Assembly: GCF_027286325.1 (NCBI RefSeq)
Contig: NZ_CP114588.1
Span: forward strand, 2,009,317-2,073,316
Direction of reading: 5' to 3'
From: Salinivibrio kushneri
GTDB lineage: Bacteria; Pseudomonadota; Gammaproteobacteria; Enterobacterales; Vibrionaceae
Length of the DNA: 64,000 bases
In this document: piece after piece, positions 48,268-58,032 of the stretch
Layout of the letters: the number at the start of each line of letters is the position of its first letter
Position numbering within the stretch: position 1 is the stretch's first letter
Translations under genes and position numbers: made by a program
The notes under the pieces: model-generated
What the model was told of the DNA's origin: nothing
The model's database searches: none
Seen by the model: only the letters and a program-made list of their open reading frames with translations

Positions 48268-50145
48268 TTATCGCGTTGCATTGAGCAGAGAGTCAAATGT
48301 TTCGTTAGCGGCGGTCATAATCCGTGACGCCGCCATGTACGCGCGCTGAAACTTCATCATATTGGCCGCTTCTTCATCCAGGTTCACCCCAGACACTTCC
48401 GCCACACGACTTTCTGCGGCATCGTGTTCAACCATACTCACATCTTGCAGACGCTCATAAGAGGCTTTTTGCACCCCAAGATCGGTACTTAGTCCCTCAT
48501 AGACATCGAGCACCGTCGAGCGACCGTTATCCATCAGCTTTTCCGTTTGCAGCTCCTGCATACGGATGAGATTACTATTGTCACCATCAGCCGGGATAAG
48601 GCTGATAGCCAGCACATCATCCGGCGCCGCTTTATCATTGATCTCAATGATGGTGCCGTTGACATCAATCGGTCCACCCGGCGGGTAGGCCTGTGGTGCG
48701 ACCAAAACTTGCCCCTTAGGATCGGTCACCGCAAATTGGCTGCCATCAGGGGAGACCCGAACTTGAAATTCTTTTTGTCCACCAGCTTGTAAAATTCGCA
48801 CATCACCGTCGCCATGGCTCACCGAGCTTGCACTGACATAACTTTGCGCCGCGATATCCGCCGGATCCTCCATGGTCACTCGCATTTGTCCTGCTGCTGA
48901 GCGAGCGGGACGAATCAACACGCGTTCATTGGCCGCCAAGCCAGCATCCACTTGCACTCGCATGCCGTCGACATTAAAGCTAGGCGGGGTACCACTTGGT
49001 GTCACCGTCGATTGCTTTCCATCCGGTGATGTCAGGGTATATTGGGTGCCATCAAATTTAAGTTGATAATCCCCCCGCTTGAGCTGCTGAAGATCATCAA
49101 TATAGACTTTTAAATCAGCGGTAGAATCACCGTTTTGGATCACCCGTGCGCTGGCAATACGGTCACTGTTAAAGTCGGTGAAAATGTTCTTTCCAACCTC
49201 GCCGTTAAGATCGAACCCTTGACTCTGTAAGTCATTGAGTGATTGGGAAAAACCAATCGCCATCCGACCTAATTCGTCTCGCGCTTGTCCTAAGGTATCA
49301 TCACGATATTCAAACAATGCCCCGAGTTTCCCGCGGATGTCTTGATTAGAAATCGCTTTCACTGTCTTCCCTTCCACCAACGCCAAACGGCGCTCTTGAT
49401 GGTCAGGCTTACCCGGCAAGGTGGTCAGTTCACTGCTGTTCATGCCAGACACCAACATATGGCCACTGCCGATAATCACGTTGAATAACCCATCCTCACG
49501 CGCGTTCACACTCACCTGCGTGTATTCAGAGAGCTCTCGGATAAGCTTGTCATGTCGGTCTAACAAGTCATTGGCTTCGGCGGGCGTTTTTAGTATGGCT
49601 TTATGCACATCCACCAACTCTTGGCCAATGTCATTCATTCGTTTGACGGTGGCATCAATTTGCGAGGACGTATCAATCGATTGCTGCTGCAACACACCAT
49701 AAACATCGTTCATACCAGAAGCGACCATACGCGCTTTCTCAAGCACGACTTTACGAGCGCCCATGTCGCTGGGGCTATCTGCCAGTCCTTTGACCGCCCC
49801 ATAAAATTCGTTCATATTCTCGGGTATTTTTTTGGCCGAATGCGCCATCATATCGTCAAGCCGCCCAAGCTGTTCATTGCGGGCAGCAGCATGAGAGAGG
49901 TTTGACGTCGAGACATTTAATTCGTTAACCGCAAACTTGTCATAGTTACGGCGTATTGCCGCGGCATGGACACCAGTGCCGTAGTTATTGCCGCCCCAAA
50001 ACTGAACATCATTGGTTTTTTGCTCAACCGACTGACGACTATATCCCTCCGTATTCACGTTAGAGATATTGTGACCTGTTGTATTCAGCTGTCGCTGCGC
50101 AGTCAGTACGCCTTGCGACCCAAGGGAAAGCAGGTCCAAGCCCAT
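48268..50145 (-). CDS. flgK: FlgK, hook-filament junction protein 1
   Basis: FlgK connects hook and filament and controls the hook end. The start at 50145 (MGLDLLSLGSQGVLTAQRQLN) has GGAGG 4 nt upstream and gives 625 residues. A longer frame would begin upstream at the sigma-54 site. The conserved rod/hook ends are ALSTTGHNISNVNTEGYSRQ-like at the N-terminus (residues 16-40) and AANMMKFQRAYMAASRIMTAANETFDSLLNATR at the C-terminus. Confidence 0.95.
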   Translation of the reverse strand: MGLDLLSLGSQGVLTAQRQLNTTGHNISNVNTEGYSRQSVEQKTNDVQFWGGNNYGTGVHAAAIRRNYDKFAVNELNVSTSNLSHAAARNEQLGRLDDMMAHSAKKIPENMNEFYGAVKGLADSPSDMGARKVVLEKARMVASGMNDVYGVLQQQSIDTSSQIDATVKRMNDIGQELVDVHKAILKTPAEANDLLDRHDKLIRELSEYTQVSVNAREDGLFNVIIGSGHMLVSGMNSSELTTLPGKPDHQERRLALVEGKTVKAISNQDIRGKLGALFEYRDDTLGQARDELGRMAIGFSQSLNDLQSQGFDLNGEVGKNIFTDFNSDRIASARVIQNGDSTADLKVYIDDLQQLKRGDYQLKFDGTQYTLTSPDGKQSTVTPSGTPPSFNVDGMRVQVDAGLAANERVLIRPARSAAGQMRVTMEDPADIAAQSYVSASSVSHGDGDVRILQAGGQKEFQVRVSPDGSQFAVTDPKGQVLVAPQAYPPGGPIDVNGTIIEINDKAAPDDVLAISLIPADGDNSNLIRMQELQTEKLMDNGRSTVLDVYEGLSTDLGVQKASYERLQDVSMVEHDAAESRVAEVSGVNLDEEAANMMKFQRAYMAASRIMTAANETFDSLLNATR

Positions 50146-50191
50146 TGTGCCTCCAAATAACCCGACAATTAAAACGAGATAGTAGAAGACA

Positions 50192-50207
50192 AGCAAAAAT
50201 TGAGCCA
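50192..50207 (-). promoter_or_regulatory. Sigma-54 promoter of flgKL
   Basis: Minus strand TGGCTCAATTTTTGCT has GG-N10-GC spacing and a consensus TTGCT -12 element, 46 nt upstream of the flgK start. Confidence 0.85.
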
Positions 50208-50280
50208 AGGGACTTTAAAAAATAAAAGTCGTTTATTATTATGACGTTAGTAGACGTTCAAGCCTCAACAAAGAGAGCAA

Positions 50281-50316
50281 AAAGCAAAACGGCAAGCCCT
50301 TGCCTGCCGCTCTCTT
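50281..50316 (-). terminator. Terminator after flgJ
   Basis: A GGCAAGGGCTTGCC hairpin on the minus strand is followed by GTTTTGCTTTTTG, right after the flgJ stop. An outer AAGAGAGC / GCTCTCTT pair (50271-50278 with 50309-50316) encloses it and includes part of the stop codon. Confidence 0.65.
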
Positions 50317-51265
50317 AGTCCATCATGCCGCGGACCTGATCGAGGACGCGGATCACTTTATCCGCGTACTCAGGATCAGTGGCATACCCGGCTTGATGCA
50401 GCTCACGAATAAACTGTTCAGGTTGGGCAGATTGCGATAATGCTTGCTCATAGCGCGGGTTGTCACGCAAAAATGAGACGAAATCGTCAAAACTCTCTTG
50501 ATAGGAAGGGTACGAGCGAAAGCTTGCCGTTTCTTTAACCGGGATCCCGTCATACACCTCGAGGGTTTGTGTGGCGACTTTATCGCCACCCCAACGTTGA
50601 TCCGCCTTTATATTAAACAAGTTATGACTGTTATCGCGGGCATTGGCGATAACCTTTTTCCCCCACCCCGTCTCTAGTGCTGCTTGAGCAAGAATAATCG
50701 CCGGATCCGTACCCAGCGCTCGGGCTGCGCGACGTGCATGTGGCGCCAGCGTGTTCACAAAAGAGTCCGGAGAGTCAAAACTTTTTGAACGTTGGGGCGT
50801 GGGGATATTGGCGGCCGGCGGCGCGATAGACTGACTATCGAGTGCAGCAATTGCCTTTTCTGCTGCCTCTCGGCTACGGTTTTGATCCAATGGTAAAGAT
50901 TGCGCCGACGCGCGAGCCGCTTCATTCATATCTGGCTGGCTATCGCCTTGCGCTTTCCCTAATTGTTCAACAATCATATCCGCGAGGCCCAGTGAGCCCT
51001 CTCGGCTTAGTTCACTGGCCATTTGTTCATCGGCCATCTGCTCATAAAATTTAGAGGTACGATCGTCGATTAAGTCAGACTCAAACGCTTCATTAGCATC
51101 ACGCATTGACTTGAACAGCATCTGGGTAAATAAGGACTCGAACTGCTCGGCGGCTGAACGTAGCGCCGCTTGCTCATCCCCTTCTTCCCCTTTCACGGCT
51201 TGGCGACGTAATGAATCGAGCTGGCTTATATCGTGTACAAATTGACTATCAACAGGAGATTTCAT
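50315..51265 (-). CDS. flgJ: FlgJ, rod cap and peptidoglycan hydrolase
   Basis: The N-terminal part (1-120) is the rod-cap scaffold (SAAEQFESLFTQMLFKSMRDANEAFESDL). The C-terminal part (about 165-316) is a glucosaminidase/muramidase domain (PAIILAQAALETGWGKKVIANAR; NLFNIKADQRW) that opens the cell wall for the rod. The catalytic Glu is in LETGWGK. The bifunctional form is usual in Vibrio. It follows flgI by 8 nt. Confidence 0.95.
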   Translation of the reverse strand: MKSPVDSQFVHDISQLDSLRRQAVKGEEGDEQAALRSAAEQFESLFTQMLFKSMRDANEAFESDLIDDRTSKFYEQMADEQMASELSREGSLGLADMIVEQLGKAQGDSQPDMNEAARASAQSLPLDQNRSREAAEKAIAALDSQSIAPPAANIPTPQRSKSFDSPDSFVNTLAPHARRAARALGTDPAIILAQAALETGWGKKVIANARDNSHNLFNIKADQRWGGDKVATQTLEVYDGIPVKETASFRSYPSYQESFDDFVSFLRDNPRYEQALSQSAQPEQFIRELHQAGYATDPEYADKVIRVLDQVRGMMD

Positions 51266-51273
51266 GCGTTGCC

Positions 51274-52362
51274 CTATATCACTATCAATTGGCCATCGAT
51301 GGCCCCGGCCTGTTTAAGCGCTTGTAGAATCGCCATGAGATCCGAGGGGGCAGCACCAACCCCATTAACGGCACGTACGAGGTCGTCGAGTGTCACACCA
51401 GGTTTAAAGTGGAACATCCGCCCTGCTTCTTCCTCAACATTGATTTCGGTATCAGGCGTAACCACAGCCTCACCACCACCGAATGGGTTAGGCTGATCAA
51501 CATTGAAGTCTTCTTGAATGGAAACCGTCATCCCACCATGGGTGATCGCCGCAGGACGAAGACGAACATTTTGCCCGACCACAATCGTGCCAGTGCGAGA
51601 ATTAACGATAATTTTCGCTGCCGCATCACCCGGCTGAAACTCAATATTCTCAACCGTTGATAAGAAAGCCACGCGCTGGCTAACATCGCGTGGTGCTCTA
51701 ACTCTCACTGAGGTCGCATCCATGGCTGATGCGGTTGACGGGCCAAGAAAGCGATTAACCGCATCCGCCATACGCTGAGCGGTAGTAAAGTCGGATTGGA
51801 ATAAGTTGAAAGTCAGGTAATCACCACGACCAAAAGGATTGGGGACTTCCCGCTCAACGGACGCACCATTGGTGATCCGTCCAACGGTTGGGGTGTTGCC
51901 CACCAACTGAGAGCCATCAGCACCGGTGGCACTAAACCCGCCCACAATCAAGTTCCCTTGTGCAGTCGCATAGACGTTACCATCCAAGCCTTTGAGAAAA
52001 GTTTGTAGCAAGGTGCCACCACGTAAGCTCTCTGCCGAACCAATCGACGATACAGTAACGTCAAGTTTTTGACCTTGTTTGGCAAACGCGGGCAAGTCAG
52101 CAGTGACGGCAACGGCGGCAATGTTGGCTGATTGAGGATTGATATCTGGCGGCAATTGGATGCCAAAGTTTTCCAGCATCGATTTAAAGCTTTGATCGGT
52201 AAAGGGCGTGCTCTCTCCCGTACCAGGTAACCCCACCACCAAGCCATAGCCCGTTAGGGTGTTACTGCGTACCCCAGCGACCTCCGCCACATCTTTGATG
52301 CGCGCGGCAAGGCTTGGCATCGCCACCATCAGCAAGACTATCGATAACAACCACTTTTTCAC
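51274..52362 (-). CDS. flgI: FlgI, P-ring protein (GTG start)
   Basis: FlgI forms the P ring, the bushing in the peptidoglycan. A GTG start at 52362 is preferred because GGAG lies 7 nt upstream (GGAGAGTTGACGTG). It gives 362 residues beginning with a basic signal peptide ([20 protein letters not shown]) followed by [15 protein letters not shown]. An upstream ATG at 52380 would add six residues and lack that ribosome site. It starts 25 nt after flgH. Confidence 0.94.
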   Translation of the reverse strand: MKKWLLSIVLLMVAMPSLAARIKDVAEVAGVRSNTLTGYGLVVGLPGTGESTPFTDQSFKSMLENFGIQLPPDINPQSANIAAVAVTADLPAFAKQGQKLDVTVSSIGSAESLRGGTLLQTFLKGLDGNVYATAQGNLIVGGFSATGADGSQLVGNTPTVGRITNGASVEREVPNPFGRGDYLTFNLFQSDFTTAQRMADAVNRFLGPSTASAMDATSVRVRAPRDVSQRVAFLSTVENIEFQPGDAAAKIIVNSRTGTIVVGQNVRLRPAAITHGGMTVSIQEDFNVDQPNPFGGGEAVVTPDTEINVEEEAGRMFHFKPGVTLDDLVRAVNGVGAAPSDLMAILQALKQAGAIDGQLIVI

Positions 52363-52387
52363 GTCAACTCTCCGACACATTGTAGGG

Positions 52388-53182
52388 CTACAAGGTGACA
52401 TTAAAGAATCGTGCCAACCAGCCTTGCTCTTGGGTATCTTGTCGCTCACCCGTCCCTGAATACTGAATTCTGGCGTTGGAAATACGGGTCGAAGCGATGG
52501 TGTTGTCAGGGCCGATATCGGCTGGACGAATGGTACCGCTGAGGCGAATGTATTCATCCCCTGAATTTAAGGTAAGCCACTTTTCACCGCGCACCATCAA
52601 ATTCCCATTTGCGAGTACATCCACCACCTGCACAGAGATAGAGCCTTGGAGACTGTTGCTCTGATCCGCCGAGGTGGAGCCGGTTACTGAGTTGTCGTTA
52701 CTGACCTCGTACGACAGTGTTCGCTCACCAATGGTGATCTCCTCACCACCTAGCGACAAGGGATCCATACTAAGGTCATTGGATTTGGCCAAGTCAGAAC
52801 TGGCACTTTTTTGTGCTTGGGTGTTTTCTTCCAGCATCACGGTCACAATGTCTCCCAAACCACGTGGTTTTGAGCCATCGTACAGGTCACGCTGGTCATT
52901 CACGTTGAATAAGGAGCCTGTCGCTGTGGCGTAATGCTCGGGCGCTTGTTGCGGCCGGATCGGCGACCACGCTGGGTCATCCGCTTTGGGATCTTCACGT
53001 TGACGCAACAAGCCAATCAAGCCTTCGCTGTCCGGTGTGGTGTCCCCTTCGACCGCGTCGGTGGTCGAGGTCGCTTGGTCAAGATCACTGCCTGTGTCTT
53101 GTTGCCCCGGCAATGAACAGCCACCTAGCCCCAACAAGGTGGCAAGGAAAAGGCCTGGGATTAATACACGTTGCACCGTCAT
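52388..53182 (-). CDS. flgH: FlgH, L-ring lipoprotein
   Basis: FlgH forms the outer-membrane L ring. The start at 53182 is chosen from two adjacent ATGs because GGAGG lies 5 nt upstream of it. A lipoprotein signal ends in LGLGGC. Characteristic stretches are [31 protein letters not shown] and [18 protein letters not shown]. It has 264 residues and follows flgG by 20 nt. Confidence 0.95.
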   Translation of the reverse strand: MTVQRVLIPGLFLATLLGLGGCSLPGQQDTGSDLDQATSTTDAVEGDTTPDSEGLIGLLRQREDPKADDPAWSPIRPQQAPEHYATATGSLFNVNDQRDLYDGSKPRGLGDIVTVMLEENTQAQKSASSDLAKSNDLSMDPLSLGGEEITIGERTLSYEVSNDNSVTGSTSADQSNSLQGSISVQVVDVLANGNLMVRGEKWLTLNSGDEYIRLSGTIRPADIGPDNTIASTRISNARIQYSGTGERQDTQEQGWLARFFNVTL

Positions 53183-53202
53183 CATTGCCTCCTTAACCCT
53201 TA

Positions 53203-53991
53203 TTACAGCTGCTGATTGACGTAGCTGAGCATCTGGTCGACCGACGAGATCACTTTGGAGTTCATTTCGTAGACCCGCTGCGCCTCAATCATATTCACCA
53301 GCTCTTCCGTGACATTGACGTTAGAGGTTTCCAGCATCGATTGCTTAACTTCACCAAAGCCATCGAGTCCAGGCACTCCCTCTTGAGGATCACCACTCGC
53401 GCCAGTAGGTAGGTAAATATTCTGGCCGATAGGCTCCAACCCACCTGGGTTAATAAAATCAACCGTGGTAATTTGGCCGAGTACTTGGTTCTCTTGCTGA
53501 CCACGTAATCGCACAGACACTTCACCATCCGTTCCGACCGTAATTTGTACCGCGTCTTCAGGAACAGTAATTTCTGGTTCGAGCGTATAGCCCGCCCCTG
53601 ATGTCACTATCGTGCCTTCGTCATTCAGGGTAAATTGGCCGTTACGCTGATAGCCAATGTTGCCATCAGGCAGCAATACTTGGAAAAAGCCATCCCCTTC
53701 AATCATCATATCAAGGGCATTGTCTGTGGTTTGCACATTACCATTGGTGTGCACGCGCTGGGTGGCCACCACTTTTGAACCGGCACCGAGCATCAATCCA
53801 CTTGGCAACTCAGTATTCTGTGAGGATTGCCCACCCGGCTGGTTGATGTTCTGGTAGAAGAGATCTTCAAACACCGCGCGTGATTTTTTAAACCCGACCG
53901 TGGATGCGTTGGCTAGGTTATTCGAAATCGTCGAGATATTGGTCTGCTGCGCATCAAGTCCGGTTTTACTGACCCATAATGCTGGATGCAT
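53203..53991 (-). CDS. flgG: FlgG, distal rod protein
   Basis: FlgG makes the distal rod that spans the periplasm. The 262 residues have the N-terminal rod motif [22 protein letters not shown] and the C-terminal [35 protein letters not shown] central [18 protein letters not shown] stretch is typical of FlgG. It lies between flgF (22 nt) and flgH. Confidence 0.96.
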   Translation of the reverse strand: MHPALWVSKTGLDAQQTNISTISNNLANASTVGFKKSRAVFEDLFYQNINQPGGQSSQNTELPSGLMLGAGSKVVATQRVHTNGNVQTTDNALDMMIEGDGFFQVLLPDGNIGYQRNGQFTLNDEGTIVTSGAGYTLEPEITVPEDAVQITVGTDGEVSVRLRGQQENQVLGQITTVDFINPGGLEPIGQNIYLPTGASGDPQEGVPGLDGFGEVKQSMLETSNVNVTEELVNMIEAQRVYEMNSKVISSVDQMLSYVNQQL

Positions 53992-54013
53992 AATTACTTC
54001 CTCTTAATAAACC

Positions 54014-54763
54014 TTAGCCAAGCCGTAATAACGATGAAGACGACTCGTCCATTTTTTCCGCGGTTTTCATTAACTTCACTTGCATTTCAAAATGACGTTG
54101 CAAGTCGATTAACCCAGTCATCTCACCCACAGCGTTGACGTTACTGCCTTCTAACGCGCCCGTTTGCAGCGTCACACCGGCATCAGCCGGAAACACAGTG
54201 CCGGGCTCTTTGGGCTTGAACACGCCGTCTTTGTCTTTAAAGAGATCTTGATTATCTGGGCGAACCAGTTTGATTCTATCCACCACTTCCATGGCATCAG
54301 CTGGCGCACCTTGGGGGAGCACAGAGACCCCACCGTCTTTGCCCACTTCAATTTTGGCTGCAGGGAGTGGAATAAATATCGGGCCCCCACTCTCTCCGAG
54401 AATGAGATTACCATTACTGTTTTGGAGTAAACCGGTTTGATCTACTTTGAGATGGCCCGCACGGGTGTAGCCTTCTTGCCCTTGGCTGTCTAGCACTGAC
54501 ATCCAGCCTTCACCTTGCACCGCCACGTCCAAGTTTCGGCCAGTAGTGATCGTCGAGCCTTGCTCAAAGCTATATCCAGGTCGCTCAGTCATGTTAAACA
54601 CACGGCTGGGTAGTCCTTCACCATAGGCCTGCATGGAGCGAGATTGCTCCAAATCTGCTCGAAAGCCTGTGGTGCTGACATTGGCCAGGTTATTGGCGCG
54701 CAGTTGCATAGCTTGCATATCTTGCTTTGCGCCACTCATGGCTAGGTATAACGAGCGATCCAT
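54014..54763 (-). CDS. flgF: FlgF, proximal rod protein
   Basis: FlgF is a proximal rod subunit. The start at 54763 (MDRSLYLAMSGAKQDM) has GGAGG 9 nt upstream and gives 249 residues, the usual length. Motifs are LRANNLANVSTTGFRADLEQ and GSNVNAVGEMTGLIDLQRHFEMQVKLM. It is the first gene of flgFGHIJ, with its own sigma-54 promoter. Confidence 0.95.
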   Translation of the reverse strand: MDRSLYLAMSGAKQDMQAMQLRANNLANVSTTGFRADLEQSRSMQAYGEGLPSRVFNMTERPGYSFEQGSTITTGRNLDVAVQGEGWMSVLDSQGQEGYTRAGHLKVDQTGLLQNSNGNLILGESGGPIFIPLPAAKIEVGKDGGVSVLPQGAPADAMEVVDRIKLVRPDNQDLFKDKDGVFKPKEPGTVFPADAGVTLQTGALEGSNVNAVGEMTGLIDLQRHFEMQVKLMKTAEKMDESSSSLLRLG

Positions 54764-54799
54764 AATTGGTTGCCTCCACAATCGTTCTATCTAGAAGAA

Positions 54800-54815
54800 A
54801 GCAAAGAGCGTGCCA
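54800..54815 (-). promoter_or_regulatory. Sigma-54 promoter of flgFGHIJ
   Basis: Minus strand TGGCACGCTCTTTGCT matches the sigma-54 consensus at every key position with GG-N10-GC spacing. It lies 36 nt upstream of the flgF start. Confidence 0.9.
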
Positions 54816-54892
54816 GTAATTTTAATCTCTTATTATCAGCGTGTTATATGGAATTATAACGTTGAAACAGGAAGAATAATGGGGGAGGAATG

Positions 54893-54930
54893 GAAAAGCC
54901 TTGCCGCCCTAAGCGTCGGCGGCAAGGCTT
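54893..54930 (-). terminator. Terminator after flgE
   Basis: A 13-bp perfect stem (AAGCCTTGCCGCC / GGCGGCAAGGCTT) with a 9-nt loop and TTTT following on the minus strand, 6 nt past the flgE stop. It marks the end of flgBCDE. Confidence 0.85.
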
Positions 54931-54936
54931 GGATCA

Positions 54937-56250
54937 CTAACGGATTTGTAGGATATTTTGTTGCATCTGGTTGCTCACTTCCAAGGCACGTGAGTTCGCT
55001 TGGAAGTTTCGCTGCGCGGTGATCAAATCAACCAACTCTTGGGTCATGTCAATATTGGACTGTTCGATCGTACCACTTTTTACCTGACCAAAGGCCCCTT
55101 GCATGGCTTCACCAAAGATAGGATCACCCGAGTCTTGCGTCACATCCCATTGGGTGTTGCCCACTTGGGCTAAGCCTTGCTGGTTGGCAACACGTACCAT
55201 CGCCACTCGTCCTAGCGCGACATTTTCACCGTTACTATATGTCGCCATGATCGTGCCTTTAGGATCGATGTCGACTTTGGTGAGATACCCTGTGGTTGCA
55301 CCATCATCGGTAAACTTACGCATCTCAAACGGTGCCGCATACTGAGTCGGGTTATCGAAGTTGAGCGTAAGCTGCTGATCGCCATTCGCGCCGTTCATTT
55401 CCAACCCAGCCCCTGCAGGCCCCAAGGCATCGGTCACGATCGGATTACCACCATTGATATTGTTCACTGAGCCATCAGAGTTAAAGTCGATGGTGTGGCC
55501 AACCTGGCCGGCGGCATTGGTTGAATTACCCCCTTGGATATTTACCGGCTTCTCGCCTTCAGGATCTGTCATGGTGTAGTACACCGACCAACTATTCGGG
55601 TTCGCCGGATCATTGCCTTTTACATAATACGTCGACAACTTGTATGGCTGACCCAGTGAATCGTACACCGTAGCAGAGGTTTGTTTGTTATAGGTTTCTG
55701 GATCTTCAAAGTTAAACTGCGCGGGATCTTTCTCTTCCCCGCCGGCAGGCAAGTTCAAGCCAATATCAACATTTTGTGACGCACGAGGCTGGCCAAACTG
55801 ATCCGGGACATTGAGCGACTGCGGCTCATAAGACGAAACCTGCTGAGTATCCGGGTCGACATTATAACCAAGCAGATACTGGCCTTCAGAGTTGATAATG
55901 TCGTTATTTTTATCAAGGTGGAAGGCACCGTTGCGCGTTAAGTGGTAATCGTTGTTTTGCAGCTTGTCATTTGAGACGCCGAAAAAACCATTACCGCTAA
56001 TCCGCAAATCAAGCGGGTTATTGGTGTAGATACTCGAGCCTTCGTGGAACTGCTGTGCCACGGTCGACGTTTGTACACCGGTCCCGTTTGTGGTCTTCGA
56101 ATTAGAGAAGATGGAGGTTGAGTAGACATCACCAAACTCAGCACGTGACTCCTTAAAGCCATACGTATTGGCATTCGAGATGTTGTTACTGGTGGTGTTC
56201 ATGTCTTTCTGGGCCGCACCAAGGCCACTTAACGCAATATTAAAACCCAT
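54937..56250 (-). CDS. flgE: FlgE, hook protein
   Basis: FlgE polymerises into the hook. The 437 residues have the N-terminal ALSGLGAAQKDMNTTSNNISN and GFKESRAEFGDVYS, and the C-terminal GTIEQSNIDMTQELVDLITAQRNFQANSRALEVSNQMQQ. It is 24 nt after flgD and is the last gene of flgBCDE. Confidence 0.96.
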   Translation of the reverse strand: MGFNIALSGLGAAQKDMNTTSNNISNANTYGFKESRAEFGDVYSTSIFSNSKTTNGTGVQTSTVAQQFHEGSSIYTNNPLDLRISGNGFFGVSNDKLQNNDYHLTRNGAFHLDKNNDIINSEGQYLLGYNVDPDTQQVSSYEPQSLNVPDQFGQPRASQNVDIGLNLPAGGEEKDPAQFNFEDPETYNKQTSATVYDSLGQPYKLSTYYVKGNDPANPNSWSVYYTMTDPEGEKPVNIQGGNSTNAAGQVGHTIDFNSDGSVNNINGGNPIVTDALGPAGAGLEMNGANGDQQLTLNFDNPTQYAAPFEMRKFTDDGATTGYLTKVDIDPKGTIMATYSNGENVALGRVAMVRVANQQGLAQVGNTQWDVTQDSGDPIFGEAMQGAFGQVKSGTIEQSNIDMTQELVDLITAQRNFQANSRALEVSNQMQQNILQIR

Positions 56251-56274
56251 TGCTTTTCACTCCTAATAAATCGG

Positions 56275-57018
56275 TTAGCCTTTCGTCACATTTCCGACGT
56301 CGGCATTACCGACCTCTAGCACTTCAGCAAGCTTAAACGGTGAGGAGAAGCCGGCAAGATTTAGCATCACGTTGCCATCGCCATTCCCCAGCAAGACACT
56401 GTTTACATTGGCATAGGTCGACACATCAAACTCTTGAGTTTGGCCATCAACCAAGCCGCTAACTTTGAGCTTATAGGTCCCTTCCGGCATAGGATTGCCG
56501 TTATCGTCGAGCCCATCCCATTCCACACGGTGATCACCCGGCGGTTTGGCACCCATACTGAACGTTCTTAATAGCTGTCCTTGTTCGTTTTCAACTCGGA
56601 CACTGACGTTATCGAGCGCACGCGGCAACTTCACCATACCAGCCACACCGCCAGTCTCTCCTTTCACACCTGTCGATCCAGGCACAAGGACATCACGTCC
56701 GACCAAGGATGACGCTTGCAGTGCTTGGTTCGAAGTAATCGACTCGTTGAACGTATCAAATTGATTGTTCATTTTGCCGATGCCTTCTACCGTCGCAAAA
56801 GACGCCATCTGCGAGATCATCTTGTCATTATCGACAGGTTTAAACGGATCCTGTTGTGACAGCTGTTTGGTGAGCAGAGAAAGAAAGTCTTCTTGCTTGA
56901 GGGCCTGCTTGCCTGTTGTACTATCTTGGCTCTCTTGCAGTTTTTTCTCTTGCTGCGCCTTTAGCTGGTCAATGTAGGACAGTCCGTTACTCGAACCTGT
57001 ACCGTCGATTCCGGCCAT
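56275..57018 (-). CDS. flgD: FlgD, hook assembly cap
   Basis: FlgD is a temporary scaffold for hook assembly. The N-terminal region includes LKQEDFLSLLTKQLSQQDPFKPVDNDKMISQMASF; the C-terminal half holds a FlgD Ig-like domain (DHRVEWDGLDDNGNPMPEGTYKLKVSG). It has 247 residues and lies 14 nt after flgC. Confidence 0.95.
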   Translation of the reverse strand: MAGIDGTGSSNGLSYIDQLKAQQEKKLQESQDSTTGKQALKQEDFLSLLTKQLSQQDPFKPVDNDKMISQMASFATVEGIGKMNNQFDTFNESITSNQALQASSLVGRDVLVPGSTGVKGETGGVAGMVKLPRALDNVSVRVENEQGQLLRTFSMGAKPPGDHRVEWDGLDDNGNPMPEGTYKLKVSGLVDGQTQEFDVSTYANVNSVLLGNGDGNVMLNLAGFSSPFKLAEVLEVGNADVGNVTKG

Positions 57019-57032
57019 CTTCGCCTCCTACA

Positions 57033-57446
57033 TTACTGCCCCATCTGAAGCGTACGCATCAGCATTTGTTTACTGGCATCGGCAACCTGCACGTTAGTCT
57101 GGTAGGCCCGCGATGCCGAAATCATGTTCGCCATTTCTTCCATGACATTTACGTTCGGTTTGAAGATATACCCTTCCTCATTCGACATCGGATGATCAGG
57201 GTTATATTCCGCCCGTAATGGCTTTTGGCTTTCCACAATACCGTCAATGTTGACTGGCACACTTTCCCCTTGCTGTTTGAAGCGGTTAAGCTCCGCAGAG
57301 AAAATCGGATGCCGAGCTCGATAAGTTTCTTCCGCAGAACTGCTCACCGAATTGGCATTGGCCAGGTTGCTTGATGTGGTGTTCAATCGTACTGACTCGG
57401 CGCTCATCGCCGATCCCGACACGTTAAAAATATTAAACAAACTCAT
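57033..57446 (-). CDS. flgC: FlgC, proximal rod protein
   Basis: A 137-residue rod subunit with the N-terminal MSAESVRLNTTSSNLANANSVSS and the C-terminal PNVNVMEEMANMISASRAYQTNVQVADASKQM. It starts 3 nt after flgB ends. Confidence 0.95.
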   Translation of the reverse strand: MSLFNIFNVSGSAMSAESVRLNTTSSNLANANSVSSSAEETYRARHPIFSAELNRFKQQGESVPVNIDGIVESQKPLRAEYNPDHPMSNEEGYIFKPNVNVMEEMANMISASRAYQTNVQVADASKQMLMRTLQMGQ

Positions 57447-57449
57447 CGA

Positions 57450-57845
57450 TTATTTCCCATTCAATGCCTTCTTCATGTTCTTGAACTTAGAGCCAAGAAA
57501 ATCCAGTGAGGCTTGGTATTCCAGTGCATTCTGCATGAACAAATTCTTTTCTAATTGCGCATCAACCGTGTTGCCATCGCCAGTGTCTGGCTGCGTGGGG
57601 ATACGGTATTTCTTTTCCCCCATCACCTGGCTAGAGGCAGCAATGTGCCGCTCATTGGTGCGGCTTAGGCCAATACTTGCCTCGGATGTTGCCGCTTTTA
57701 AGGCGCGTTGAAAGTCGATGTCTTGCGCCTTGTAACCTGGCGTGTTGGCATTCGCAATGTTGCTAGACAGGGTTTCTGCCCGCTTGCCTCTAACGCCAAC
57801 TGTGTGCTGGTGCACACCAAGTGCATTGTCAAATGTGATCGCCAT
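57450..57845 (-). CDS. flgB: FlgB, proximal rod protein
   Basis: FlgB is the first proximal rod protein. The start at ATG 57845 has GGAGG 6 nt upstream and gives 131 residues (MAITFDNALGVHQHTVGVRG). The rod motif is LSSNIANANTPGYKAQDIDF. An in-frame TTG six bases upstream is less well placed. It is the first gene of flgBCDE, after a sigma-54 site. Confidence 0.94.
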   Translation of the reverse strand: MAITFDNALGVHQHTVGVRGKRAETLSSNIANANTPGYKAQDIDFQRALKAATSEASIGLSRTNERHIAASSQVMGEKKYRIPTQPDTGDGNTVDAQLEKNLFMQNALEYQASLDFLGSKFKNMKKALNGK

Positions 57846-57878
57846 GGACAACCTCCGAGTTCTTACTGCATGTAATAA

Positions 57879-57894
57879 AGCAAACAGGGTGCCA
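57879..57894 (-). promoter_or_regulatory. Sigma-54 promoter of flgBCDE
   Basis: Minus strand TGGCACCCTGTTTGCT, matching the consensus with GG-N10-GC spacing, 33 nt upstream of the flgB start. Confidence 0.9.
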
Positions 57895-57995
57895 AGTTTT
57901 CAACAAGGCCTTGTTTTTGTCTTGAACCCAGGTAGGGCGTAGGGTGAGAGATAGGAATGCCTATCGATACACAGTGAGAGAGCGGCAGAGAAATG

Positions 57996-58031
57996 TAAAA
58001 AAGCGGCAAACAATGTGCCGCTTTGCCGCTT
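57996..58031 (-). terminator. Terminator after cheR
   Basis: A 10-bp stem (AAGCGGCAAA / TTTGCCGCTT) with an 11-nt loop, followed by a run of six Ts in total on the minus strand, immediately after the cheR stop. It separates cheVR from flgBCDE. Confidence 0.88.
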
Positions 58032-58032
58032 G

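Noticed and set aside
50146..50208. N-terminal extension of FlgK with a hydrophobic leader
   Set aside because: It includes the sigma-54 promoter and ribosome site; FlgK has no signal peptide.
52363..52557. Long N-terminal extension of FlgI
   Set aside because: It overlaps flgH and displaces the signal peptide from the N-terminus; a GTG with a good ribosome site explains the start.
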